Assembly: GCF_026241515.1 (NCBI RefSeq)
Contig: NZ_JAPHPW010000025.1
Coordinates: 1 to 63,574, forward strand
Length of the DNA: 63,574 nt
Direction of reading: 5' to 3'
DNA from: Vibrio sp. 14G-20
GTDB taxonomy: Bacteria > Pseudomonadota > Gammaproteobacteria > Enterobacterales > Vibrionaceae
The notes below the pieces were generated by a model. The model did not search any database. It was not told where the DNA came from and saw nothing but the letters and a program-made list of their open reading frames with translations. Both the position numbers and the translations under genes were made by a program. The stretch's first letter is position 1, and each line of letters starts with the position of its first letter. This document shows positions 8,680-17,777 of the stretch, piece by piece.

Positions 8680-9536
8680 TGCACCCAAGTTTTTACATGC
8701 TAGAAAAAGAACTTATCGAGCATAAAATTAACACTCGATTGCCTCTGTTTATCGGATTGTGCGGTTTCTTGCTTTTCGTTAGCTTGTTCTTTAGTGGTCA
8801 AGCACAACACGACTTTTTCTTCCAGATGGAAGTTAACGGTGACGTAAGTAGCATGCACAGAGACTTCTCACGAGATCTCAATTCAGTGATCTACTTTGGC
8901 GCAGGCCTAATTTCACTGTTGCTGTCGACGCTTTACATCCCTAAAACACTGCGTAAAGAACGCCAAGAAGGTAGTTCGATGTTTTGGAGAAGTATGCCTG
9001 TATCGAATGCCATGACTCATGCCGTGAAGTTAGGTTTCGGCTTAATGGTAATCCCAGCTATTTGTGCGCTATTGGTTCTATTTGCTGATGTTCTGTTCTG
9101 GATTCTAAACCTATCGAGTGAACAACCATTGGCGCTGTTAGTTGAGCAGCAGTCGTTATTCTACGTACTCAGCAACTGGGTGGTGTTCTTTGGTCGCATG
9201 CTGCTGGTTGCGTTAGTTCTATTGCCATTAGCAACGATGACTCTGGCGATTTCGCAACTGGTTAACTCTCCGCTGCTTGTCATCTTTGTCTCTAGCTTTG
9301 CAATAAAATGGTTGGCTATCGCGCTATTCGGTTTCTATGGCATCAATGACTTCTTTTCGGTCATCGCTTCACTGCCGATGAAAGTGCTGACGACAAGTAA
9401 CCCATTCAGTGCACTTTCAGAAGTTTCGATTCTGTCTTTAACTATTTACGTACTACTCGGCATTGGTGGTTATCTACTTAGCCTTAAGTTAAACAGAACC
9501 GACGATGTGAGCTTGAAAACGCTGTTCCAACGCTAG
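8679..9536 (+). CDS. ABC-2 type permease
   Basis: 285 residues with about six hydrophobic helices, consistent with an ABC-2 permease partnering the preceding ATPase. After the first helix a periplasmic or interfacial loop is followed by the cytoplasmic LRKERQEGSSMFWRSMPVS segment, a typical ABC-2 coupling region. The start codon overlaps the ATPase stop. A terminator follows at 9600-9628, closing the operon. There is no recognisable substrate signature. Confidence 0.88.
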   Translation: MHPSFYMLEKELIEHKINTRLPLFIGLCGFLLFVSLFFSGQAQHDFFFQMEVNGDVSSMHRDFSRDLNSVIYFGAGLISLLLSTLYIPKTLRKERQEGSSMFWRSMPVSNAMTHAVKLGFGLMVIPAICALLVLFADVLFWILNLSSEQPLALLVEQQSLFYVLSNWVVFFGRMLLVALVLLPLATMTLAISQLVNSPLLVIFVSSFAIKWLAIALFGFYGINDFFSVIASLPMKVLTTSNPFSALSEVSILSLTIYVLLGIGGYLLSLKLNRTDDVSLKTLFQR

Positions 9537-9599
9537 AGTCATCTGGCTTGAGCCTCAAGGCTCACCAAAGTACAGCGCAGCACACACAAAATCTAAATC

Positions 9600-9628
9600 A
9601 AAGCTTCTGAGAAATCGGGAGCTTTTTT
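9600..9628 (+). terminator. Rho-independent terminator of the GntR-ABC operon
   Basis: AAAGCTTC at 9600-9607 pairs with the GGGAGCTTT side (one mismatch), followed by a run of six T. It lies about 65 bp after the permease stop. Confidence 0.75.
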
Positions 9629-10405
9629 ATTGACGGCGTTTTCTTTCAAGGGCAATACGTTTCAATGGTTTGAATAGCAAAAAAGATTTAGTCGAGGATG
9701 CGAGTTGATTTTGGTTCGTAAGAATTAGGTGAGTAGAGATAACAAGAGAGGGTATTAATGAGCTGACATTAAATTGCATTGTTGTTAATGCCTGCCAGCT
9801 CTTTGGGGATGATTTCTTTAGTCGCCGACCAGATGAAGGTCCTTGAGAGTGCTATTGAAATCGGGTTGTTGCGTTTTACATACCCAGTCGAGGGTTTTGT
9901 TTGAAAGCCTTTTCGCTTTCAGCTTTGTAACTTTATAGGTTTAGATATAAAGCTTATTTCTTTGAAGCTTCTTTTGACGTGTCTTTCCAGTATTGGATAC
10001 GAACGCGATGAAGCTGTGCTCTTCTCATTTTTTTCATAAGGGATATTTCCTTTTCTTTAACTGCTCTTCTTGAGCTATTTTTTATTGCCAACCATTCGAA
10101 TCTAACGGTGTTTGACGGCCAGATCAATGATACAAATCACAAAACATATAGGGTTTTAAGTACCATTTACATCAAAGTATGACCTAGATATCAACTATGG
10201 CTCAATTTAATCCGATGAGCCGTTGTTCGAAATTAAGATTAGTTATCTCAGATGACAAATTCATTTCAGTACCAATACAGTTCCATGATACCTGTTTAAT
10301 AGACCGGACCAACGCAGATTAAGTTCCCAATAACTTACCTTTCCTATCTATTAACTTATCACCTTCAGCAAGTAAAGTTACGGCGTAACCTAAATTTCAA
10401 TTGTA
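9629..10405. other. Long intergenic region, at most one tiny ORF
   Basis: About 780 bp without a convincing gene. It contains the possible small minus-strand ORF at 9954-10037, a GAAAGC...GCTTTC hairpin near 9904-9920, and the odd-centred palindrome GTTACG-G-CGTAAC at 10377-10389, about 17 bp before a promoter-like sequence. Nothing else recognised. Confidence 0.45.
9954..10037 (-). CDS. Possible small Arg/Lys-rich ORF
   Basis: A minus-strand frame of 27 codons beginning MKKMRRAQLH with an AAGGA-like site about 10 bases upstream. The same frame stays open back to a TTG at 10127 and continues with Arg/Lys- and Trp-containing codons (VRFEWLAIKN), so it may be the tail of a decayed gene of about 57 codons rather than a real micro-ORF. 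Product unknown. Confidence 0.2.
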   Translation of the reverse strand: MKKMRRAQLHRVRIQYWKDTSKEASKK

Positions 10406-10435
10406 TTGACCATTTTTTATTCACATTAGCCTATA
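10406..10435 (+). promoter_or_regulatory. Predicted sigma-70 promoter for the ABM/nucleotidyltransferase pair
   Basis: TTGACC (10406-10411) and CCTATA (10430-10435) are separated by 18 bp, about 90 bp before the ATG at 10526. The palindrome GTTACGGCGTAAC at 10377-10389 lies just upstream. Confidence 0.45.
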
Positions 10436-10525
10436 CGACACAAACTCAAAATGGGATTATGTTTGTAACGGACGATGCTTTTAATGGAAAAATCGAGTAA
10501 TGGGCAAAATTAAATGGACGTAATA

Positions 10526-10816
10526 ATGAGTAAAGTCATTCTACAAGGGCATATTCTTGTGCCCGACACCGACCTAGAAGCGGTCACACAAGCGTTGGTT
10601 GTTCATAAAGAACTTACACTGTCAGAACCCGGCTGTATTGTGTTTCGAGTCAGTCAAAGCACACTTCAACCTAATCGCTTTGAAGTTTACGAGGAATTCA
10701 CGAGCCGTGATGCGTTCGAAGCCCACCAGCAACGCGTCAAAGCTTCTGAATGGGGTAAGATCTCAAAGAACGTGACTCGTCATTATCAAGTCACCGACGT
10801 GACCACACCACAATGA
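10526..10816 (+). CDS. Antibiotic-biosynthesis-monooxygenase (ABM) domain protein
   Basis: 96 residues from ATG 10526; an ATG four codons earlier (10514) is possible, but GGA at 10516-10518 fits the later start as ribosome-binding site. It is a ferredoxin-like alpha/beta monomer of the ABM/YgiN family: VILQGHILV, SEPGCIVFRVSQS, RFEVYEEFTSRDAFEAHQ and the C-terminal SKNVTRHYQV are the usual strands and the His-bearing helix. Family members are dimeric quinol or small-aromatic monooxygenases, or sensors without proven chemistry. The substrate is unknown. It overlaps the next gene by four bases (ATGA). Confidence 0.85.
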   Translation: MSKVILQGHILVPDTDLEAVTQALVVHKELTLSEPGCIVFRVSQSTLQPNRFEVYEEFTSRDAFEAHQQRVKASEWGKISKNVTRHYQVTDVTTPQ

Positions 10817-11367
10817 CAGAGACCTTTGCCGATCGCATCATCACATTGATCAAACAAGATCCCTTGCGAATGCAGGTATTAGAGTGTGTCTCTCTACTAG
10901 GTTTACCGCAATGCTATGTTGCCGCTGGTTTTGTGAGGAATCGAGTCTGGGATCACCTACATGGTTTTGACTCCCCTACACCACTCAATGACATTGATGT
11001 GATCTACTTTGATCGCAATGACACCTCTTACGAATCCGCTATTCGATACGAAGCCCAGCTTCAAGAGAGGTTACCTGAACTCAACTGGCAAGTTCGTAAT
11101 CAAGCCAACATGCACATCAGAAACAACGATAAGCCTTACCAAAGCTCATTAGATGCGATGAGTTACTGGCCTGAAAAAGAGACCGCCATCGCCGTAAAAC
11201 AAAACCACGATGGAAACATCGAATGTATCTCGGCTTTTGGTTTAGAGAGCTTGTTTGATTTGAAAATCACACCGAACCCCAATCGCAGCAGAGACGTGTT
11301 TGACCAACGAGTTCAATCAAAAAACTGGTTAACCCACTGGCCTAAGTTAACGGTTGGAAACAGTTAA
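10813..11367 (+). CDS. Nucleotidyltransferase-fold family protein (NTP_transf_6-like)
   Basis: 184 residues. The core reads YVAAGFVRNRVWDHLHG followed by DIDVIYFD, the GxVRN and D-x-D arrangement of the nucleotidyltransferase fold in COG3575-type proteins. DAMSYWPEKETAIAV and FGLESLFDLKITPNP are the other family blocks. The biochemical substrate of this family is not established. It is translationally coupled to the ABM gene, but a shared function cannot be inferred. Confidence 0.85.
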   Translation: MTETFADRIITLIKQDPLRMQVLECVSLLGLPQCYVAAGFVRNRVWDHLHGFDSPTPLNDIDVIYFDRNDTSYESAIRYEAQLQERLPELNWQVRNQANMHIRNNDKPYQSSLDAMSYWPEKETAIAVKQNHDGNIECISAFGLESLFDLKITPNPNRSRDVFDQRVQSKNWLTHWPKLTVGNS

Positions 11368-11513
11368 CTGGCAGTCGAATTCAAAGCTAAAACCATTGAC
11401 TCAAAGTCCAATCAGATCGAACATGCTCCACTTGTTAGCTTATTAACTTAGTAACTCATCAAACGCGCACGGCCACTAACTGCTGCGCCCTCTCGTCATA
11501 CAGAGTAACGACC

Positions 11514-11951
11514 ATGAACCAACAACACATGTTGCAAGCTCTTGAAGCTTCGCGCCAAGCCCTACCTGATTGCCAACCGAACCCGCCAGTAGGCTGTGTT
11601 TTGGTGAAAGACGATAAGGTGGTGTCGGTTGGGTACACGCAAAAAGTCGGTGGGAATCATGCCGAGGTCGAAGCACTGAATAAATATGAAGACGAAACGG
11701 ATGGAACAATGGAAGGCGTTACCGCTTACGTAACTTTAGAGCCCTGCTCTTTTGTTGGCAGAACACCCGCTTGCGCCAATACATTGGTCAGAGCAGGTGT
11801 AAAACACGTCGTCGTTGCCATGCTAGACCCAGATCCGCGCAATAATGGTCGTGGTGTAGCGATACTCGAATCGCACGGGGTGAAAGTCAATATAGGGCAA
11901 TGCCAAGCGCAAGTGAGCGCCTTTTTAACTCCTTATCTTGGTAAGTCTTAA
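11514..11951 (+). CDS. RibD-like cytidine-deaminase-fold enzyme, deaminase domain only
   Basis: 145 residues. The zinc motifs HAEVEAL and PCSFVGRTPACANTLV match the deaminase half of RibD: His, catalytic Glu and the PCx(n)C pair are present, and MLDPDPRNNGRG is the typical substrate-loop region. The reductase half of RibD is absent, so this is a stand-alone deaminase, possibly acting on a pyrimidine or pterin. It is not in a riboflavin operon here. The start is ATG 11514; a second ATG follows four codons later. Confidence 0.85.
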   Translation: MNQQHMLQALEASRQALPDCQPNPPVGCVLVKDDKVVSVGYTQKVGGNHAEVEALNKYEDETDGTMEGVTAYVTLEPCSFVGRTPACANTLVRAGVKHVVVAMLDPDPRNNGRGVAILESHGVKVNIGQCQAQVSAFLTPYLGKS

Positions 11952-11968
11952 CTCTTAAACAGCCAATG

Positions 11969-12421
11969 TTATTTCAATTTCACTCGGTAAAGCGGGTTGA
12001 CTGGCTTATCGACAAAGTATGACCAAATATGATCGTAGACGGCATGTTGGTTAGGGAACGGCGCTAACGCTTTCGCTTCCTCTAAATCGCACCAGCGGTA
12101 CTCTGTGTGTTCGTCATTCAGTTCTATCGCTTGATTGGGCGGACATACAACCGCAAACACTGGGATTAGCTCAATCACATTCACGTGCGCCTCGTAAAAC
12201 TGCTCCAGAAACTGTGCGTTATACAAGGCTTCCACTTGAATTTGTGTCTCTTCTTCAAACTCACGAACAATAGCCTGCCAGCCTGTTTCACCAGCTTCAA
12301 TCGAGCCTGCGACATGGCACCAAAACTCGCCTTTCACACGCTTCATTAATAGCATTTTGGTTTGTCCGTCGATCTCAGAAATTGCGACACCGGATACAAT
12401 CGAAGTATTGAGTGGAATCAT
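11969..12421 (-). CDS. Nudix hydrolase
   Basis: 150 residues. The Nudix box runs from GSIEAGE through REFEEETQI: the metal-binding REFEEE glutamates are present, but the final conserved Gly of the box is Gln. Family members hydrolyse nucleoside diphosphates linked to another group; the arrangement resembles dihydroneopterin-triphosphate or dNTP pyrophosphatases, and I would not choose. It converges with the deaminase gene with 17 bp between stops. Confidence 0.88.
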   Translation of the reverse strand: MIPLNTSIVSGVAISEIDGQTKMLLMKRVKGEFWCHVAGSIEAGETGWQAIVREFEEETQIQVEALYNAQFLEQFYEAHVNVIELIPVFAVVCPPNQAIELNDEHTEYRWCDLEEAKALAPFPNQHAVYDHIWSYFVDKPVNPLYRVKLK

Positions 12422-12747
12422 AATGTTACCTTAGGTTGAACAAGAGGGCGGCAAGGCTACCACCCTTCGTTTGGGAAGTTGTCTTCTATGATTAAAAACG
12501 AGAGGCCACTCATCAATTTATGACTATCAAGCGCAACTGCTGAGGTTTTGTGCCAAAGAATAAGGCTTATATGTCCAAGAGCAAGGTTTGTATATCCGAT
12601 AACAACCTTTGTACCCAGTCATTGAGCGATTCTTATTTGAGGCGCATTTCGATAAAGAGTAGAATCGCCGCCTTGTACTGTGTTTAAGCTCTCAAAGCAT
12701 ACACCATAGATCCACAGCCATTTATCACCATGAAGTAAGACGACAAT
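12422..12747. other. 326-bp divergent intergenic region with 21-bp tandem units
   Basis: Separates the divergent Nudix and pseudouridine-synthase genes. Two adjacent 21-bp units (12556-12576 and 12577-12597) match at 16 of 21 positions, and a degenerate third follows (about 12598-12616). The period equals two helical turns, as expected for cooperative protein binding. No other element is recognised. Confidence 0.45.
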
Positions 12748-14460
12748 ATGCACTCATCAAAACCAACGCACGACTCAGAAAACAGCCACACACCTGAGCA
12801 TTGCTTCACTCGCTTTCAACAGCCGATCGAGTCATATTCGTTGCCTGAGCGTTTCACCTTCCCGTTCTATTATGAACCGCACCCACTGTGTGAAATCGCC
12901 TCGCACCAGCTTCAACAATACCTAGAAACACAAACCGATTGGCAACATGACTTCGGACTCGATTCTGACGCAGGTCGCGGCAAGATGTTTGGTGTGTTGT
13001 TAGTAAGAAGCCCAGAAGGTGAGCTGGGTTACTTCTCTGCTTTCTCTGGGAAAATCGCCGACCAAAACCTGCTGCCCCATTTTGTGCCACCGGTATTTGA
13101 TATGTTGAGCAGCGACAGCTTTTTCCATCAAGACACGGCTGACATGATGGCTGTGAATGCGAAATTTAAAGCGCTGCAAGTGAACGCTGAATACCTCGAA
13201 TTGTGTGAGCAGTTAGCACAACAGAAAGCACAGGCGGAACAAGAGATCGAAGCACAACGCTTGTTGATTATTGAAGGCCGAAAAACACGTAAAGAACAAC
13301 GTGAACAAGGCAAAGAAAACCTTGATAAGCAAGCTTTCGAACAGCTCAATAACGAGCTAAACAAAGCCAGTGTTGCCGACAAGAATCAGCAGAAGTACCT
13401 TAAGCTCAACTGGGAACAAACTCTGAATGAGCTTCAAGGCAAAGTTGACGTGTTTACGACTCAATTAGCTGAGCTCAAAGAGCAAAGAGCACACATCTCT
13501 CATCAGCTTCAACACAAGTTGTTTTCACAATACGCTTTCCAAAATGCGGAAGGCAACGTCGAAGACCTTAACCAGATATTTGAAAACACGCCAAACAAGA
13601 TTCCACCAGCAGGTTCTGGCGAATGCGCTGCGCCAAAACTTCTGCAATATGCGTATCTGAATGGTTATACGCCACTGGCACTGGCTGAATTTTGGTGGGG
13701 CCGTTCACCGAAGTCTGAAATTCGCAAACACAAAAAATACTACGCCTCTTGCCAAAGCAAATGTGTACCGATTTTAGGCCACATGATGAAAGGTCTAGAA
13801 GTCGATCCCAACCCATTGCTAGAAAACCCTGCAGAAGGCAAAGACCTCGATATCTTGTTCCAAGACGATCACATCGTTGTGGTACACAAGCCAGCCGGTT
13901 TTCTATCCGTACCGGGTAAAACCATCAAAGATTCTGCCTACACTCGCGTTCAAGAAATGCACCCTGATGTTGAAGGGCCATTTGTGATTCACCGCTTAGA
14001 CATGGCGACCTCTGGCATTCTGATATTTGCCCTCACACGACGTGCGAACAAGAGCTTGCAGAAGCAGTTCATTACTCGTGAAGTCGAGAAGCGATACGTA
14101 GCGATGATTGAAGGTGTTCTAACGGAAGATGAAGGTTATGTTCGCTTGCCATTGCGTGGCGATTTGTACGATCGTCCTCGTCAGATTGTCTGCTTCGAAC
14201 ACGGCAAACCTGCTGAAACCAAGTGGGAAGTGATTGAGCGAAACCAAGAAACAACCAAGGTTTATCTGCACCCGAAAACTGGTCGTACGCACCAATTGCG
14301 CGTTCACTGTTCACATGAAGAAGGGCTTAACATGCCTATCGTTGGTGACGGCTTGTATGGCAACAAAGCTGACCGATTGCACCTACACGCTGAAAGGCTT
14401 GCGCTGCATCACCCAGTCACCAAAGAGTGGATGGAGTTCCAGTTCGACGCAGAGTTCTAA
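12748..14460 (+). CDS. RluA-family pseudouridine synthase with long N-terminal extension
   Basis: 570 residues. The C-terminal 220 residues are an RluA-type pseudouridine synthase: DDHIVVVHKPAGFLSVPGK, the catalytic-Asp motif HRLDMATSG, VEKRYVAMIEG and the TGRTHQLRVH motif are all intact. The N-terminal 350 residues are an extra region that includes a Glu/Gln/Lys-rich helix from about 145 to 250, probably a coiled coil. A long-form RluA protein of this kind is common in Vibrio. The target is uridine in rRNA or tRNA; the specific site is unknown. Monocistronic, with a terminator at 14491-14520. Confidence 0.92.
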   Translation: MHSSKPTHDSENSHTPEHCFTRFQQPIESYSLPERFTFPFYYEPHPLCEIASHQLQQYLETQTDWQHDFGLDSDAGRGKMFGVLLVRSPEGELGYFSAFSGKIADQNLLPHFVPPVFDMLSSDSFFHQDTADMMAVNAKFKALQVNAEYLELCEQLAQQKAQAEQEIEAQRLLIIEGRKTRKEQREQGKENLDKQAFEQLNNELNKASVADKNQQKYLKLNWEQTLNELQGKVDVFTTQLAELKEQRAHISHQLQHKLFSQYAFQNAEGNVEDLNQIFENTPNKIPPAGSGECAAPKLLQYAYLNGYTPLALAEFWWGRSPKSEIRKHKKYYASCQSKCVPILGHMMKGLEVDPNPLLENPAEGKDLDILFQDDHIVVVHKPAGFLSVPGKTIKDSAYTRVQEMHPDVEGPFVIHRLDMATSGILIFALTRRANKSLQKQFITREVEKRYVAMIEGVLTEDEGYVRLPLRGDLYDRPRQIVCFEHGKPAETKWEVIERNQETTKVYLHPKTGRTHQLRVHCSHEEGLNMPIVGDGLYGNKADRLHLHAERLALHHPVTKEWMEFQFDAEF

Positions 14461-14490
14461 GGGCTCTCGTTAATACCAAGCTTTAATTAG

Positions 14491-14520
14491 GGAAGCCACG
14501 CCGTTTGTGGCTCCCCTTTT
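14491..14520 (+). terminator. Terminator after the pseudouridine synthase
   Basis: Stem AGCCAC/GTGGCT with outer GG/CC pairs and a seven-base loop, followed by CCTTTT. Confidence 0.65.
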
Positions 14521-14657
14521 CACGTTTCCCATCATTCTCACTCCCTTATTTCCCCTACCTCTTTCGGATATATCTCCACGCTTATTGCACTACATCAAGG
14601 TTCACTTTGTTGTGAAGAGTAGGATGCCCCTCTTCTTCTTTCCTTGAGGCCTTTGAT

Positions 14658-15038
14658 ATGTCATCAGCTGCTTTGAATTTACAATCCAATACGCAAGCTC
14701 CTTCAATGATCGCGCCTCAAGCACTAAGCTTGAAACCACTTACCAACAAGAAGCCAGACTTAAACTCGGCGATGTTGAATCTCATCGAAGAAGTGAAAAA
14801 CGAACTCCCTCTTTACGAGTCAGAGACGTTTATCTGTGGCCCAAAGGGTAACTGTTCTGGTTGCTCTAAAAAATTGCTAGAGATGGTCGACAGTGAGTTA
14901 ATGTACTGGGAACACAGTGTTTCAATCGGGCAAGGGCCAAACTTCGAAGAACTGCGTCGTTTTGGTAAACTGTGCAGCAGCGTAAGACGCGGCTTAGAGC
15001 GCAATGGCTTGGTAGAAAAGCGCCCAAGAAAAAGATAA
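14658..15038 (+). CDS. Conserved small protein of unknown function
   Basis: 126 residues, predicted cytoplasmic and basic at the C-terminus (KRPRKR). A Cys cluster (FICGPKGNCSGCSKK) near residues 58-72 could bind metal or form disulfides. The rest is helical, with LRRFGKLCSSVRRGLERNG resembling a nucleic-acid-binding helix pair. I do not recognise the family. The first 30 residues are low-complexity, so a later start cannot be excluded, although ATG 14658 follows a weak TTGAGG site. Confidence 0.65.
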   Translation: MSSAALNLQSNTQAPSMIAPQALSLKPLTNKKPDLNSAMLNLIEEVKNELPLYESETFICGPKGNCSGCSKKLLEMVDSELMYWEHSVSIGQGPNFEELRRFGKLCSSVRRGLERNGLVEKRPRKR

Positions 15039-15285
15039 CAAACTGATTCACAACGACTACAATCTATCGCTCAACATTACAATCTCGCCGATTCACTAAC
15101 TGGTTGAACTCATTAGCTATAAGAGCGATAATATTTTGTAATACAATTGAGCAGTCAGACAATATCCTAGAAGCTTTCGCCACCTTCTTTAGCGAATCTA
15201 TCCTTCATGTCTGACGTGCCTTACACCTTCTGAAACACATCATCACATCCATTAGAATCCTTTTCTTGGATAACGGGGAGAGACC

Positions 15286-16482
15286 TTGAAGAAACCACAA
15301 CCAGTACTGGGCAAAACCGGTATGCTATTTTTCCTCGTCATCATCAGTGCGTTTCCTCCATTGACCATCGACCTGTATTTGCCAGCACTTCCGCAAATGG
15401 TTGAGGTGTTCAATACCGATCAATCCATGGTTAACCTAACCCTAAGCAGCTACTTCGTGACTTATGCCGTCGGCCTGTTGTTCTGGGGACCGCTGAGTGA
15501 AAAATTTGGCCGTAAGCCTATCTTATTAATTGGCTTGGCGAGCTATATGGTCGCGAGCGTGATCTGCACAATGACCAACAGCATCGAACAATTGATTGGC
15601 GCTCGCGTCTTCCAAGCGTTTGCGGGCAGTGCCATCACGGTTATTGCCACAGCCATTGTGAAAGATCTTTATGAAGGTCGAGAACGCGAAAAGATCATGG
15701 CAACTATCATGTCACTGGTGATCATCGCGCCAATGGTCGCGCCTGTCTTTGGTGCCTTCCTACTGAAAATCGCGTCTTGGAGAATGATGTTCGTCACTCT
15801 CGCGATTTTTGGTGCGTTTGCCTCAGTATTAGCGTTCTGCTATCGAGAAACACTCGAAACCAAGTACCAAGGTTCTATGTTCCGTTCATGGGGAAGAATG
15901 GGCGTGGTCATGAGAAACCGTTCGTTCGTCAAGTTACTGGTTATTTTCTCTATCACACCGATGGCGCTGATGGGCTTTCTGGCTGCCGGATCTTATATCT
16001 ATATCAATGACTTCGGACTCAGCGAACAACAGTTCAGCTACGCGTTCGCATTCAACGCAATGTGCGCCTCATTCGGGCCAACCATTTATATGAAGCTATC
16101 CTATCGAATGCCTGTTCAAAAGGTCATTACAGGATGTTTTGCTCTACTGGCGACCGCCGGAATCTTCACGCTAACTGTGGGTGGCTTGTCACCTTGGTTC
16201 TTTGCTTTCATCGCCGCCCCTGCCACTTTAATGGCCATCATAATGCGAGTACCCGGCACTAACTTAATGCTGAACCAACAAGACCACGACACAGGCTCCG
16301 CGGTTGCACTGATTCAATTCTTTAGCATGATCTGTGGCTCGCTAGGCATGATCTTAGTTTCAATCCGCCCAGACTCGCTGATCGAAAACCTAGGCTTCAT
16401 CCAGTTATCCGTCGGCACCCTAGGCGGCTTGATGTGGCTAATGGTTAGAAACAAAGAGTATGTGACGACGAAGCTGAATTAA
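15286..16482 (+). CDS. Bcr/CflA-type MFS drug exporter
   Basis: 398 residues with 12 predicted helices, inner membrane. The first helix carries FPPLTIDLYLPALPQM, the hallmark of Bcr/CflA drug:H+ antiporters, and the loop WGPLSEKFGRKP is the MFS signature. The start is TTG 15286, supported by the ribosome site GGGGAGAG about five bases upstream and no in-frame ATG before the conserved region. Family substrates include bicyclomycin, chloramphenicol and sulfonamides; specificity here is unknown. Monocistronic, ending in the terminator at 16516-16540. Confidence 0.93.
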   Translation: MKKPQPVLGKTGMLFFLVIISAFPPLTIDLYLPALPQMVEVFNTDQSMVNLTLSSYFVTYAVGLLFWGPLSEKFGRKPILLIGLASYMVASVICTMTNSIEQLIGARVFQAFAGSAITVIATAIVKDLYEGREREKIMATIMSLVIIAPMVAPVFGAFLLKIASWRMMFVTLAIFGAFASVLAFCYRETLETKYQGSMFRSWGRMGVVMRNRSFVKLLVIFSITPMALMGFLAAGSYIYINDFGLSEQQFSYAFAFNAMCASFGPTIYMKLSYRMPVQKVITGCFALLATAGIFTLTVGGLSPWFFAFIAAPATLMAIIMRVPGTNLMLNQQDHDTGSAVALIQFFSMICGSLGMILVSIRPDSLIENLGFIQLSVGTLGGLMWLMVRNKEYVTTKLN

Positions 16483-16515
16483 GGTTGTTAAAATATCTTC
16501 AGGCAAAACACGAAG

Positions 16516-16540
16516 CCGCCCACTTGGGCGGTTTTCTTTT
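16516..16540 (+). terminator. Terminator after the Bcr/CflA exporter
   Basis: CCGCCC-ACTT-GGGCGG followed by TTTTCTTTT. Confidence 0.8.
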
Positions 16541-16570
16541 AGATTTAGCCTCGAATAAGGTCACTCACTT

Positions 16571-17659
16571 TCAACAATCGGCTTTCAATAGTGTGTTCTG
16601 TTCAGGCTCATTTTCGTGGGCAGACAAATTCGGAATCAAGAATGCCGCGGACACAGCAGTGAACATTCCTGTCGCTAGTATCAAAAACATCGCTGTAAAC
16701 CCTGTTGTTGCTGAGTAGACAGAAGAAATAAGCCAATAAGCAATTGGGGCGGTACTGAAGCTCAAAGTATATTTCAGAGCATAGATTCGAGAGCGCCACG
16801 CTGGTGCAGAGTAGTGCCCAATCAACCAGTCATTAACGGGGATTTGTGCATAGGTGCTCAGCACCAGCCCCATAAACACGGGAATAAGCCACCAACCTTG
16901 TACTGCTGTCGCTAACAGCAAAAACACCAACTGACAGCCCGTAATCACTACCAACAGCTTTTTGACCGACATACGCTCAATCAGTTCTCCAATCGACAAC
17001 TGAATGAAAGCAGCACATACAAAAATGAACGTCGTAAGAGCTCCTGAGAAGCCAATTGATGAAGTTAGTTGAGTGTTCAACACCTTAGGCAGAGATGTCG
17101 TTGTGGTTTGAAAAACAAGGCCACCGACAAAAGCTATCAATCCAATACAGACGATTAGACGAGCAAGCTTATTTGCAGCTAATCCCTGCGCTTTGTCATT
17201 CTTGTTCACCTTGTGCTGACAAGCTTTAACGTCGCAAACATAGCTGTAAACCGTACCAACCAAAATACAGACCACGCCGGGGAGGATGAATGACAACCTC
17301 CAAGAAAATGCCTGTGATAAATACGCTGTCACTACCGCTGCTAACGCTAACCCCAGGTTGCCATACAAGCCATTAACGGCAATCGCTCTACCCGTTTTTT
17401 CGGAAGAACCAAAAACAAGTGCAGTGCCAACGGGATGGTAGATAGAGGCAAACAAACCGATAACACACAGGCCAACGCTAATTTGAAAAGCATCTTGGGC
17501 AAACCCAGTCGCAATAGCTGCTGTACCTGTCCCAAAAAAGAATGCCTTCATTAATCCTGTGCGGCTCCAATAGTCGGCAAGCCAGCCTATGGGTAAAGAC
17601 ATCACACCATAAACAATCATTGCAGCACTGCCAACGTTCAACAACTCGGCATAGCCCAT
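16571..17659 (-). CDS. MFS transporter missing its first helix, probably truncated
   Basis: 362 residues, about 11 helices, most like fosmidomycin-resistance (Fsr)-type MFS proteins: IGWLADYW, SIYHPVGTALVFG and VNGLYGNLGLALAAV align with that group. The first usable start (ATG, residue GMGYAE) already sits at the end of where helix 1 should be. The same frame continues upstream for about 20 codons (FYHEALTLHLEWG) to a TGA but has no good start, and the divergent AraC gene begins 118 bp away. Half a helix and the N-terminus therefore seem lost, and the gene may be a pseudogene or use an unusual start. It was probably controlled by the divergent AraC regulator. Confidence 0.75.
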   Translation of the reverse strand: MGYAELLNVGSAAMIVYGVMSLPIGWLADYWSRTGLMKAFFFGTGTAAIATGFAQDAFQISVGLCVIGLFASIYHPVGTALVFGSSEKTGRAIAVNGLYGNLGLALAAVVTAYLSQAFSWRLSFILPGVVCILVGTVYSYVCDVKACQHKVNKNDKAQGLAANKLARLIVCIGLIAFVGGLVFQTTTTSLPKVLNTQLTSSIGFSGALTTFIFVCAAFIQLSIGELIERMSVKKLLVVITGCQLVFLLLATAVQGWWLIPVFMGLVLSTYAQIPVNDWLIGHYSAPAWRSRIYALKYTLSFSTAPIAYWLISSVYSATTGFTAMFLILATGMFTAVSAAFLIPNLSAHENEPEQNTLLKADC

Positions 17660-17777
17660 CCCCCACTCTAAATGCAGAGTAAGCGCTTCATGATAGAACC
17701 TTATTAATCGGTGACATCAGAAGTTTAACTGTCTATGATTTGTCTCATAGACCACAATAAGACAACCTTTTACTCAA

